From contig NZ_CP080025.1 of assembly GCF_020463795.1 (NCBI RefSeq), positions 3,283,501 to 3,347,500 on the forward strand: a stretch of DNA of 64,000 nt, written 5' to 3'. The notes below the pieces were generated by a model. That model worked only from the letters and a program-made list of their open reading frames with translations, was not told the origin of the DNA and searched no databases. The stretch is from Echinicola marina (GTDB lineage: Bacteria > Bacteroidota > Bacteroidia > Cytophagales > Cyclobacteriaceae). The translations under genes were made by a program, and so were the position numbers. Of this stretch, positions 52,057 to 61,190 are shown in pieces (the first letter of the stretch is position 1; every line of letters begins with the position of its first letter).

Positions 52057-54399
52057 CTATCGGTCAGCATGATTAAATGAATAACCCAGAGAAAAATAAG
52101 CCCTTAGTTTGTTGTCTTTGGCATTGCTACTGATGCCAACGGTGATCGGACCCAAAAATGAATCTAGTGAGGCATCTATACCATAGCCTAAAAGGAGATT
52201 TTCGTGGAAGACATTGTTGATATTGACCTCATTGATTGGGATATGTTCATGCATTCCGATAAGAGATACTCCAGTTCTAATGTATAAATTTTTTATAGGG
52301 GTGTACTGAGGGGATAAACCTATGATAAAGAAGTTCGGACTGTCTAGCTCTGCGTAGTTGAATCCCCATGCGGGACTGTCATTGAATTCTACTTTTTGAT
52401 AACCACCCAGCTTGAATTCGCTGAAAGATTTTTGTTGAGATTCATTGGAAAGGGTGATTCCTGCAGTAAAATTACTGATAAGCTGGAATTTTGGATGTAA
52501 GGAAGAGTACCTGTTATGACGATAATATACACTCAAGTGACTGGATGGGGTGATGGCATCCATGGCTTGTCCCAGCAATGCTCTAGGGATTTTAAGGGTT
52601 TCCCCATTGGACTGGAGGGTCAAGGTATCCACACCATCTTCCAGGTTGATTTTATAGTGGTTGAAAAGGTTGAATTTGGTTTCTAAAACAGTTTCCAGCC
52701 CCTTGGTAGGAAAGTTTCTGTCATTGAGTGAGTTTTTGTTAAAGAGGAACCGAATACCGTAATAGGCATAATTTCCCGATTTTACTTCAGAAGGGATGGA
52801 AATGTCAAACTTGGATCTTGAACGGGTCTTTTCATAAAACATTCCAAAGGCAATACTGTTCTTCAGTGAATGGGTGGAAAGTATATTGGCGTAGATATGG
52901 GTGTCTCTGCTGATGTTTATATCCGTGATTTTTCCATCTTCATATTCTGGAATTTGTTGAAGCAAGTAATTATAACGGAGGTTGAGGGCATACCTCTTGT
53001 GATGGCCCAGGTATTTATAATGGTCAAGGCGGAATTTTGGGTTTTCTGATATATCTGCGATACCAATGGTTCTTGTTTGCTTGCCCCATAAATCCCTTAC
53101 AGTAAGGTTGAGCAGAATACCAGCCGACAAGAGGTTGTCATAATGGAAGGAGCTGGAGATCACAGCATCTGTTTTTTCCTTTATTTTGATAAGAAGTTTA
53201 AATTGGTCTCCATTGACGGGGACTAAGCTGTAGTCTACTTTTTTGAAGCCATTCATGCCAAAGATCCGCTGGATCCCCTCTCTAAGCTGTGTTCTGGTAA
53301 TCGTGTCTGAAGGAGCAATATCGAGTTTGGAAAGCACCAATGGGTCGGAAAAAAGTCTGTTTCCCTCTATCTCGATAGCAGTGATGATAATTGGATTAAC
53401 TTTAAGGCCAATTCCAGGATTGGTCTTTTTGATATTTAAGTTATCTGCCAACTTTATGAATTTTTCGAGGTATGCCTCACCTGCCGATTTGCCCATCTGC
53501 ATTATTTCATGATAGTTTGAAAAGCTGCTGGTGTTATTGTCTTTTAGATCTGGTTTGATATAAATGTCGCAATCATTGATGTTTTGTTGTAGTTTGCTGT
53601 TGGAGGTGGACATGGCGATTTGCATGAGTATGCTGGAGAAGGAACCCAGTTTTTCTGGAGAAAGAAAATCTTCATCACCTACATTGATCCCTATGATGAT
53701 ATCTGCGCCCATTTTTTTGACCTCATCAACAGGGAAATTGTTTACAACACCGCCATCAACCACTATGGTGCTGTCCAGGTCAAAAGGGGTGAAGGCCGTT
53801 GGAATGGCCAGGCTCCCGCGGATGGCGTCTGCGAGGTAGCCTGATCTGAAGACCATGTCTTTTCCGTTTCTTAAGTCAGTAGCGATGCATCGAAAGGGAA
53901 TAGGGAATTCATCGAAATTTTTGAACTGATTGGCTGGCCAGGTATAATAATGAAGGGTTTCTGATAGTTTTTGACCTTCAATCAGGCCAGAGGGAACCGT
54001 GATTTTCCTGTCGACTATGGGGAGTTCCAATAAATACCGGTTATAATATTCCTTCTCCTCAAAGGCAATATGGTTAAAATTGATCCTGTTGGAGATGATT
54101 AAATCCCAATCGACAGTATTGATGATGGTTTCAAGCTCTTCGGCATTGTAGCCAATGGCATAAAGTCCGCCAATTACTGCGCCCATGCTGGTGCCTACAA
54201 TATAGTCAGGTCTAATGCCCGCTTTTTCCATGGCTTTTAGCACGCCTATATGCGCTATTCCTTTGGCTCCGCCACCACTAAGGACCAATCCAATTTTAGG
54301 ATTAGCTTTTTGGGATTTGTTTTGGGCAAAAACCAAATTTCCTATCATAAGGACAGATAAAAAACAAATAATGAAATACCCTTTTCTTATTTGATCCAT
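52057..54399 (-). CDS. Patatin-like phospholipase with Omp85-type barrel
   Basis: From the ATG at 54399 the protein is 780 aa; a longer start at 54426 is possible but spoils the signal peptide (RKGYFIICFLSVLMIGNLVFAQ). The patatin domain (~35-300) has the oxyanion hole GGGAKG (42-47), nucleophile S71 in GTSMG, and VVDGG with the catalytic Asp. A POTRA-like segment (~330-420) and a 16-strand Omp85-type barrel end in LGYSFNHADR. This is the PlpD/type-Vd architecture: an outer-membrane protein carrying a lipase domain. It may hydrolyse phospholipids in the outer membrane. It is a single-gene unit. Confidence 0.92.
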   Translation of the reverse strand: MDQIRKGYFIICFLSVLMIGNLVFAQNKSQKANPKIGLVLSGGGAKGIAHIGVLKAMEKAGIRPDYIVGTSMGAVIGGLYAIGYNAEELETIINTVDWDLIISNRINFNHIAFEEKEYYNRYLLELPIVDRKITVPSGLIEGQKLSETLHYYTWPANQFKNFDEFPIPFRCIATDLRNGKDMVFRSGYLADAIRGSLAIPTAFTPFDLDSTIVVDGGVVNNFPVDEVKKMGADIIIGINVGDEDFLSPEKLGSFSSILMQIAMSTSNSKLQQNINDCDIYIKPDLKDNNTSSFSNYHEIMQMGKSAGEAYLEKFIKLADNLNIKKTNPGIGLKVNPIIITAIEIEGNRLFSDPLVLSKLDIAPSDTITRTQLREGIQRIFGMNGFKKVDYSLVPVNGDQFKLLIKIKEKTDAVISSSFHYDNLLSAGILLNLTVRDLWGKQTRTIGIADISENPKFRLDHYKYLGHHKRYALNLRYNYLLQQIPEYEDGKITDINISRDTHIYANILSTHSLKNSIAFGMFYEKTRSRSKFDISIPSEVKSGNYAYYGIRFLFNKNSLNDRNFPTKGLETVLETKFNLFNHYKINLEDGVDTLTLQSNGETLKIPRALLGQAMDAITPSSHLSVYYRHNRYSSLHPKFQLISNFTAGITLSNESQQKSFSEFKLGGYQKVEFNDSPAWGFNYAELDSPNFFIIGLSPQYTPIKNLYIRTGVSLIGMHEHIPINEVNINNVFHENLLLGYGIDASLDSFLGPITVGISSNAKDNKLRAYFSLGYSFNHADR

Positions 54400-54905
54400 A
54401 GGCCAATATTGATGGCAAATACTCAATGATAAACTTTGGCTTATGAATATATAAAACTTAGGCCGAATTACAGATTTAATACAATTTTATCTTATTTAGA
54501 TTTAAGTGGTAACTGATATGTTGTTGAAAAAACAAAATATAATTTCATAAAATATAAGGATGGACAAGTTTTGTAAAATTTTCCAGTGTATTGCCGGTTA
54601 TGACAAAATGTCCTGTTACTGACGTGTCTTTTTTTTATGCAAAAATAAATACTGACTAATTTTCAGTAAATTTTTTTACAGGTAAAAAACACCGTTTTAG
54701 TGTTTATACGGATAATAAACTGTTAAAATAGTCTATATTGGTGATAATAACTGTGCCAAACAGCTTATTTTCGGAAGAAAAATAATGATAAAACAAAGTT
54801 TTTGTGAATATTAGCATCCCCGCACGATGATTGTGGCATAGGTGCTTGTAAAGATTGACAGGGATAGTCCCTGTACAAAATTTAAATAACCTTTCTAATA
54901 AAATT
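54400..54905. other. 506-bp divergent region before proC
   Basis: AT-rich, with a 7-bp perfect palindrome at 54858-54874 just before proC. Promoters for the patatin-type gene (-) and proCBA (+) must lie here. No gene seen. Confidence 0.45.
54858..54874 (+). promoter_or_regulatory. Palindrome before the proline operon
   Basis: ACAGGGA-TAG-TCCCTGT, perfect, 31 bp before the proC start. It could be an operator or a leader RNA hairpin controlling proCBA. Confidence 0.35.
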
Positions 54906-55721
54906 ATGAAAGTTCTTGTAATCGGTGGAGGCAATATGGGATTGACTTACGCCGAGGCTATTGCCAAATCAAAATTTTTAAAAGATAAGGATCTGATGAT
55001 CCTTGACAGTGCCAAAGAAAAAACGGAAGAGCTCAGAAAGCGCAGCCACTTTGCGGTTTTTGAAAAGCTTGAAGATTGCGTTCCTCTGGCGGATGTGATT
55101 TTTATTGCTGTAAAACCTTATCATGCCGGCGCATTGATGCAGGACATGAAACCTTTGACCGCAGAAGGTCAGATTTTCATTTCCCTGATGGCCGGTGTGT
55201 CGATAGAAGCTATACAGGAAGGACTGGGGCGCAGAAAAGTGGTGCGTGCCATGCCTAACTTACCCGCGCAGGTAGGGAAGGGCTTGACCTCCTTTACTGC
55301 TTCAGATGAAGTTTCCCGTTTGGAACTGTCCACCATAGAAAACCTTTTGGATACAACAGGTAGATCTGTTCATTTGGATACAGAGGCAGATATAGATGCT
55401 TCTACAGGTATTTCGGGTAGTGGTCCTGCATATATTTTCTATTTTATGCAGTCGATGTTGGAAGCAGCATGGAAGATGGGCTTCTCCAAGCATGATTCAA
55501 GGGTATTGGTAGAGCAAACATTTGCCGGTGCTGTTGAGTTGTTTAGTTCATCCGACATGGATCCAGAATCATGGATGGACAGAGTAGCTTCCAAAGGAGG
55601 TACTACGCGTGCTGCATTGGATTCTATGGAAGATAATAATGTTAAAGAATTAATCAAAGAAGCTGCCTATGCTGCATTTAACCGTGCGGTAGAGTTGGGC
55701 AAGGAATATAAAAATGCCTAA
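54906..55721 (+). CDS. proC: Pyrroline-5-carboxylate reductase
   Basis: A 271-aa cytosolic enzyme that makes proline from pyrroline-5-carboxylate with NAD(P)H. The ATG at 54906 starts MKVLVIGGGNMG, the Rossmann nucleotide-binding motif; an upstream in-frame start would add 17 unlikely residues. The conserved catalytic C-terminal domain includes DIDASTGISGSGPAYIFYFMQSMLEAAWKMG and VASKGGTTRAALDSME, the family signature. It overlaps proB by 8 bases and heads proC-proB-proA, the complete proline pathway from glutamate. Confidence 0.96.
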   Translation: MKVLVIGGGNMGLTYAEAIAKSKFLKDKDLMILDSAKEKTEELRKRSHFAVFEKLEDCVPLADVIFIAVKPYHAGALMQDMKPLTAEGQIFISLMAGVSIEAIQEGLGRRKVVRAMPNLPAQVGKGLTSFTASDEVSRLELSTIENLLDTTGRSVHLDTEADIDASTGISGSGPAYIFYFMQSMLEAAWKMGFSKHDSRVLVEQTFAGAVELFSSSDMDPESWMDRVASKGGTTRAALDSMEDNNVKELIKEAAYAAFNRAVELGKEYKNA

Positions 55722-56502
55722 GATGGAAGAACCAAAAAGAATAGTAATTAAAGTAGGTACCAATGTGATGACCAATAAGGACAACCGTATTGTGAATACG
55801 GTATTGAAGAAATTGGTGGATCAAATTGCTACTTTGTATGAGAGAGGAATCATGTCCGTGCTCGTTTCTTCAGGTTCTGTGATCGCAGGAAAGGAAGTCT
55901 TGGGAAACAGGGTGGACATCACCGATAAAATCATCCGAAGACAGGTGTTTTCAGCCGTGGGTCAGCCCAGGATGATGCGCCATTATTATAATATTTTCCA
56001 AGACTATGGCATGAGATGTGCCCAAGTTTTGGCTACGAAGAGGGACTTTGATCCAGGTAAGCATAGAGAAAATATGATCAACTGCTACGAAGGCTTACTC
56101 TCTGAAGGGATCATACCTATTGCCAATGAGGATGATGCAGTGTCCTTGTCCATGTCCACCTTTACGGACAATGACGAATTGGCCAGTCTGGTGGCAGAAC
56201 TTATCGGAGCGGATATGTTGATCTTGCTGACAGACACTGATGGGTTGTACAATGGTCATCCAGATGATGACAATACGCACAGAATTGCCCATGTTGGTAC
56301 TGACGAAAAAGTAGAACACTTTATTCAGGAGTCCACCAAAGGAGAAGCCGAAGGAAGAGGGGGAATGAAGTCCAAGCTCAATGTGGCGAAAGAGGCTGCC
56401 CGCAAAAATATACCAACTTATATCGCCAACGGTAATAAAGATAATATGATTATAGATATTGTCGATGGCAAGGAAGTGGGAACCAAGGTTTCAGATGATT
56501 AA
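55714..56502 (+). CDS. proB: Glutamate 5-kinase without PUA domain
   Basis: A 262-aa kinase that phosphorylates glutamate in the first step of proline synthesis. It has RIVIKVGTNVMTN (ATP/phosphate site), SVLVSSGSVIAGKEVLG, FTDNDELASLVAELIGADMLILLTDTDGLY, and GGMKSKLNVAKEAA, all glutamate-kinase landmarks. It ends after the amino-acid-kinase domain; the C-terminal PUA domain of the ~367-aa E. coli enzyme is absent. The short form is known in other bacteria. The start overlaps proC; an ATG nine bases downstream is an alternative. Confidence 0.95.
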   Translation: MPKMEEPKRIVIKVGTNVMTNKDNRIVNTVLKKLVDQIATLYERGIMSVLVSSGSVIAGKEVLGNRVDITDKIIRRQVFSAVGQPRMMRHYYNIFQDYGMRCAQVLATKRDFDPGKHRENMINCYEGLLSEGIIPIANEDDAVSLSMSTFTDNDELASLVAELIGADMLILLTDTDGLYNGHPDDDNTHRIAHVGTDEKVEHFIQESTKGEAEGRGGMKSKLNVAKEAARKNIPTYIANGNKDNMIIDIVDGKEVGTKVSDD

Positions 56503-56584
56503 TCCATTCAATGGGGGCCAAGAACTATGGTTCTTGGAGTTAAAATTGTAAAATGAAATCCTTGAATTAAGAAAAACAAGAAAA

Positions 56585-57784
56585 ATGAAAATACTAAGCA
56601 CAGAGAAAAAGAATAGTGTGTTGGCGTCCATGATTAAGATCATTGACAAAAACCGCGAAAAAATAATCGCTGCAAACAAGGCAGATCTGGATGCTTTTCA
56701 AAGAGATGATCAGGCGCTTTTTGATCGGCTTGTAGTGAATGATGCCAAAGTAGATGGTATGATTCAGGCGGTCAAAGAAGTGATGGAGCAAGAAGATCCT
56801 GTAGGAAAAGTAATTTCCAAAAGGAAATTGGAGAATGGCTTGGAAATAGTCAATCAAACCGCTCCATTCGGGACCATTATGATCATTTATGAATCCCGTC
56901 CGGATGTCACCATTGAGGCTGCTGTGCTGGCTTTTAAGGCCAACAGTAAAATTTTGCTCAAAGGCGGAAAAGAAGCTGTCCACTCCAATAAGGCACTGGT
57001 GGAATGCTGGCATGAAGCACTTGAAGAAAATGGGCTGGATAAAAACTGGATTGAACTGTTTACCTTGAACAGGGAGCAAACGCAGGAGTTCCTGAGAAAT
57101 CCATCTGAAAAGCTAGATCTGATTGTTCCTAGAGGCGGAGAGCGATTGATCGCCTTTGTAAAAGAGCATGCGCAGTGCGCGGTATTGGTGAGTGGTAGGG
57201 GAAATAACTTTGCCTATGTCGCCGAAGATGCAGACTGGGAGCAGGCCAAGAAGGTGATCATTAATGCCAAGACCAATAAAATTTCGGGCTGTAATGCTTT
57301 GGATAAGATATTGGTGGATGAAAAACTGCCGGATTTTGAAGCAAAGCTAAAAGACCTCGGTAAATCCTTGGCTGAGCACAAAGTGGAACTTCTCGCTGAA
57401 GAGGCTTTACTAGCTAATATAGAAGGGGCTAAAGAAATCCCTTCCGAGGATGCTTGGTATGAGGAATTTTTGGCTTTGAAAGCCTTGTTGGGAAAAGCCA
57501 ATGGTTTGGATGGGGTGATAGAAAAAATCAACAAGTATAGTGGAGGACACTCGGCTACTATCCTTACCACTGACAAGGCTAAAGCAGCCAAGTTTATGGA
57601 GCAAGTGGATAGTGCGGCTGTTTATCATAACGCATCCACCAGGTTTACAGATGGTGGTCAAATGGGCGTAGGCGCTGAGTTGGCTATCAGTACAGATAAG
57701 CTGCACCATAGAGGTCCATTAGGGCTGGAACAATTGGTGACCAACAAATACTATGTATTTGGTGATGGCCAGATAAGAGACTAA
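56585..57784 (+). CDS. proA: Glutamate-5-semialdehyde dehydrogenase
   Basis: A 399-aa NADPH-dependent enzyme reducing glutamyl-5-phosphate to the semialdehyde. Landmarks are FGTIMIIYESRPDVTIEAAVLAFKANSKILLKGGKEA, the catalytic Cys in TNKISGCNALDKILVDE, and the terminal signature VYHNASTRFTDGGQMGVGAELAIST followed by HHRGPLGLEQL. Length is normal. It completes proC-proB-proA and is followed by a strong terminator. Confidence 0.96.
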   Translation: MKILSTEKKNSVLASMIKIIDKNREKIIAANKADLDAFQRDDQALFDRLVVNDAKVDGMIQAVKEVMEQEDPVGKVISKRKLENGLEIVNQTAPFGTIMIIYESRPDVTIEAAVLAFKANSKILLKGGKEAVHSNKALVECWHEALEENGLDKNWIELFTLNREQTQEFLRNPSEKLDLIVPRGGERLIAFVKEHAQCAVLVSGRGNNFAYVAEDADWEQAKKVIINAKTNKISGCNALDKILVDEKLPDFEAKLKDLGKSLAEHKVELLAEEALLANIEGAKEIPSEDAWYEEFLALKALLGKANGLDGVIEKINKYSGGHSATILTTDKAKAAKFMEQVDSAAVYHNASTRFTDGGQMGVGAELAISTDKLHHRGPLGLEQLVTNKYYVFGDGQIRD

Positions 57785-57813
57785 TATTCATTGAGTATTA
57801 TATTCTGATTAAG

Positions 57814-57844
57814 AAGCCCTCCGCGAAATCGGAGGGCTTTTTTC
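57814..57844 (+). terminator. Terminator after proA
   Basis: AAGCCCTCCG (57814-57823) pairs with CGGAGGGCTT (57830-57839) followed by TTTTC. A strong terminator ending the proline operon. Confidence 0.92.
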
Positions 57845-57901
57845 TAGGTCTGAATTTTGTAGCTAGGAGCGGAGATTCATGGGCTATTTTTAGGATAGTT
57901 G

Positions 57902-58381
57902 TCAAAATCTATTCAGCCACTCCAATAGTTGTTCACTGTAAAGGTATTCAAACCGCCTGTCTAGTATTTTGAATTCAGGACTCATGATCAACATGCTTGG
58001 TGGAGCAAATTGTCCATTCCTATTGGCCAGTAAAAGGGCGAGGTCATGGATTCCCGGTCTTCTCGTGGAGCTTTGACGGTTAATGAATACCTGTCCATCA
58101 AAGCGGATGCTGTCTTGGGTTTCTGCATCCATTTTTACAGCATAATATTCCTTGTTTATCTTTTCAATGACTTCAGCTTTTGTGAAAACCTTTTTGTCCA
58201 TTTTTTTGCAATAGGAGCACCAGTCCGTATAAAAGTCAATAAATACTTTTTTGGGTTTTAGCTCCAAAGCGTCCTCCAGCTGCTCAAAACTGATCCAATG
58301 AATGGATGCTTCTTGGGCATGGCTGTATGAGCACTGGAAAGTGAATATGAAGGCCAATATGAGGACTTTGATGTGCTGCAT
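57902..58381 (-). CDS. Periplasmic thioredoxin-like protein
   Basis: A 159-aa exported thioredoxin-fold protein; signal peptide ends near residue 22 (SYSHAQ). VFIDFYTDWCSYCKKMDKKVF has the redox pair C55/C58, resembling the DsbD C-terminal or Thioredoxin_7 group. It starts 3 bp after the stop of the TonB receptor gene, so the two are translated together. That receptor has a CQNC motif in its plug, so this protein may keep those cysteines reduced or handle a bound metal. The link is inferred. Confidence 0.88.
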   Translation of the reverse strand: MQHIKVLILAFIFTFQCSYSHAQEASIHWISFEQLEDALELKPKKVFIDFYTDWCSYCKKMDKKVFTKAEVIEKINKEYYAVKMDAETQDSIRFDGQVFINRQSSTRRPGIHDLALLLANRNGQFAPPSMLIMSPEFKILDRRFEYLYSEQLLEWLNRF

Positions 58382-58384
58382 TGC

Positions 58385-60754
58385 TCAATGGAAATTCCCG
58401 ATTTTGACTGAAAAGAAATAGGTTCTTGGTCTTCCTGGTCCATAGATAAAATTGGAATCCCTCAATGCCCCACTGTCAAAATCCTTTTGGTAACTGTTGA
58501 AGAGGTTTTGTACTCCTGTGCTCAGTTCAAGGTGGAAATCCTTCATCAGGTCAAAGTGGTATGCAAATTTTATATTGGTATCCATAAAGGGGGTGCTATC
58601 CACCAAGTCCATGTACCCTGAATCACTGATGACATGAGGGACAATCATGGAACCAGTATAAGTTCCTGTCAGGTCAAAGGCCAAGTGCTCCGTAATGGAC
58701 CAGTTGGAGGCAAGGTAGCCATAGATATTCGGGGAGCGAACAAAGTTTTTGATGACCACGGCTGGTTCATTTTCATTGCCTTCCTCAGGTTCAAACAGGA
58801 CTTGCCCATCTTTATAGATGGAATGTTGGAAGGTGCCTCCAGCTTGGAAAAGCAGGTCAGCTGATGGAGAAATGCTTAATTCTAAATTACTTCCCTGAAC
58901 ATAAGCTCCAGTGCCGTTTCTTACTTCATGGAGGATAGAACCATTGGGAAGGCTGGAGCCGGTACTCACCGTGGTAAAAGGCCTTTTTAAGGTGGTATGG
59001 AAGCCTTCTGCCAAGAAACTGAGTTGGGTTTCTCCCAGGTTATTGGTATAGTTAAAGGATAGGGTATAGGCATCAGAAAGCTCTGTTTTTAGATCATCTG
59101 ACAAAATCACAAAACTTGGTTCTCCACCCACTAATGAGATATGGAGGTCTTCATTGAAAGCTTGTGGAGCGCGGAAGCCTCGGGCATAACCTGTTCTAAA
59201 CTGAAGGTTCTCATGGATATCGTAAAGGATATTGAATCGTGGGCTGAATACGCTCGTGTTGATGTTAGCACTTCTGTTGATATCACCAATTCCGTATAGT
59301 CCGTCCACCATAGTATGGTCAAACCTGCCTCCTCCGAGTACAGTCAGTCGGTTGCTGGGGCGCCATTCATATTGGCCATAAAATCCAAGCGATTGGACAC
59401 TTTGGTCCACCAGTCTTTGGTAACCCGCAATGACATCTTCTACCGTGCTGAGTTGGTATTCCGTGCCCAGTATCAAGGCATCATTGCTGCTGAAACTTCT
59501 TGAAAACTGCAAGCCTGAAACCAAAGACAGGTCTTTTGTTTTACCATAAGCATTGGCAGCCAATACACTGTCTGCTGCTGTTCTTCCTCCTCCAAGGCCG
59601 CCATAATAGCTGTCTCTATGGGTGGTTTGACCTGAAATATAGGTGGAGAATTTGTTCTTCCTGTCCCGGCTAAACAATTCATAGGTTAGCCCCCCGATAA
59701 CAGTATTATGGTCCAGTTGTTCTGTAATATCCGTGAAGTGGGATGCCAAATCCAAAGCGTTACCACCTCTTCGATACTCTTTGATGGCACTAAAGTCCAG
59801 GGTGATTTTGCTGAGTTCGGTAGGTTTGATAAATGATTTCAAACCAAAGGTGTTGTTCGCTAAATAGGTGATTTCAGTGAAACCATCTCCATTGGCATCG
59901 AAGCTGTCCCTGTTTCTGAACATTCCATAAAAAGTAACTCCTGTTTTGAGGTCTTCACTGGTCAATGAACCATTAAAATTCAGCATGTTGTCAGGGCTTT
60001 TTCCGCCCACCCAGGCACTGTTGGTGCTGATCTGCCAAGTGTCTTCTATGGGTTCTTTGGTGATGATATTGATCGTTCCTGCGATAGCATTGGAGCCATA
60101 GAGCGCGGAACCGCCGCCGCGAACTACTTCCACACGCTCAATGATATTGGTAGGTATTTGATCCAGACCATATACACTATTCAAGGCACTGAAAACAGGG
60201 CGGCTATTGATTAGGATTTGGGAATAAGCTCCTTGGAGGCCGTTTAGGCGGACTTGGGTAAATCCACAGTTTTGACAATTGGTTTCTACTCTTACTCCTG
60301 GTTGGTAATTAAGTCCATCAGAAAGGGCCAGGGACTGGGTGGCATTGAAGATTTTGTTATCCAAAACATTGACCACCACGGGGGCTTCCTTTCTGTCCAG
60401 TTCATATCGGGTGGCACTGATTACTACCTCGTTTAGCTTAAGCTTGTCTTCTTTTAATTGAATATTTATCTGGGTGTTTTTTCCTGCTTCTATGATGGTT
60501 TTTTGTTGAACAGTCTGATAGCCCATCTGTTTTACTTCGATCTCAGCTTCTCCCACAGGGACTTTGTGGATGGTAAATTCTCCATTTGCATCAGTCATAG
60601 CTCCCAAATTAGTTCCCAAAACCTGCACGGTGGCATAAACAGGTCCATCAGTTTCAGTACTGATATGACCGGAGAGAGAACCGCTTTCTTGTGCCACAAC
60701 TGGTAAAGCAATGAGTAGCATAATCATGCTATAGGTAGCTGAGATCAGTTTCAT
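58385..60754 (-). CDS. TonB-dependent outer-membrane receptor with CxxC plug motif
   Basis: A 789-aa receptor with signal peptide (~1-21), a carboxypeptidase-regulatory-like domain (~25-105, VYATVQVLGTNLGAMTDANGEF), a plug (~115-235) and a 22-strand barrel ending in TYFFSVKIGNFH. The plug has RVETNCQNCGFTQVRLNGLQG with C160/C163, then VEVVRGGGSALYGSNAIAGTINI. The CxxC is uncommon in TonB receptors and suggests metal or metallophore handling. It is not a SusC (no SusD partner, no STN). It lies upstream of and tightly coupled to a periplasmic thioredoxin. Confidence 0.93.
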   Translation of the reverse strand: MKLISATYSMIMLLIALPVVAQESGSLSGHISTETDGPVYATVQVLGTNLGAMTDANGEFTIHKVPVGEAEIEVKQMGYQTVQQKTIIEAGKNTQINIQLKEDKLKLNEVVISATRYELDRKEAPVVVNVLDNKIFNATQSLALSDGLNYQPGVRVETNCQNCGFTQVRLNGLQGAYSQILINSRPVFSALNSVYGLDQIPTNIIERVEVVRGGGSALYGSNAIAGTINIITKEPIEDTWQISTNSAWVGGKSPDNMLNFNGSLTSEDLKTGVTFYGMFRNRDSFDANGDGFTEITYLANNTFGLKSFIKPTELSKITLDFSAIKEYRRGGNALDLASHFTDITEQLDHNTVIGGLTYELFSRDRKNKFSTYISGQTTHRDSYYGGLGGGRTAADSVLAANAYGKTKDLSLVSGLQFSRSFSSNDALILGTEYQLSTVEDVIAGYQRLVDQSVQSLGFYGQYEWRPSNRLTVLGGGRFDHTMVDGLYGIGDINRSANINTSVFSPRFNILYDIHENLQFRTGYARGFRAPQAFNEDLHISLVGGEPSFVILSDDLKTELSDAYTLSFNYTNNLGETQLSFLAEGFHTTLKRPFTTVSTGSSLPNGSILHEVRNGTGAYVQGSNLELSISPSADLLFQAGGTFQHSIYKDGQVLFEPEEGNENEPAVVIKNFVRSPNIYGYLASNWSITEHLAFDLTGTYTGSMIVPHVISDSGYMDLVDSTPFMDTNIKFAYHFDLMKDFHLELSTGVQNLFNSYQKDFDSGALRDSNFIYGPGRPRTYFFSVKIGNFH

Positions 60755-61190
60755 TCTGTTTTAGTTTTACTAAATTATTTATTATGATAAGCGAAATTAA
60801 AAATTAAATAAGTAGAAAAAAAATATTAGTCTAATCTAAAAATAAGTTATGATTTGTTTCCGAATACAGTTAATAGCTTTATTATCATGAAAAAGTAAGT
60901 TTTTATCTAAAGCTGATGGTGGCTTTGTACTAAATCCGAAATATGTATTAGCTCATCTATTACGGACTGAAAACGCATAATTAGGGCTAAAAAGATCTTG
61001 TCTCTAGATTAGAAAGATATTTTGGTATCCTGCTTATCATTCCCTTTTTATAATACAAAGGGTAGAAATACCATTCATTGAGGAATAAGGGGGATTAAAT
61101 TATTTTTTTTGGTAGGTCGAAGAGTAAGGAGTAGTTTTGGCATTTGATAGGCCAAAAAATGGTCTATTTCGTAATTTTATGAATTTTAGA
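60755..61190. other. 436-bp divergent region with a short MITE
   Basis: It carries MITE copy C (60935-60986). Otherwise AT-rich; promoters for the TonB receptor (-) and porin (+) are expected. No coding frame of note. Confidence 0.45.
60930..60991 (+). mobile_element. MITE copy C, internally deleted (52 bp)
   Basis: Element 60935-60986 starts TCCGAAATATGTATTAGC and ends ACGCATAATTAGGG, flanked by CTAAA on both sides (60930-60934, 60987-60991). It keeps only the left end to GGACTGAAAACGC and a short right end. The target duplication shows it is a real element end, not chance similarity. Confidence 0.65.
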
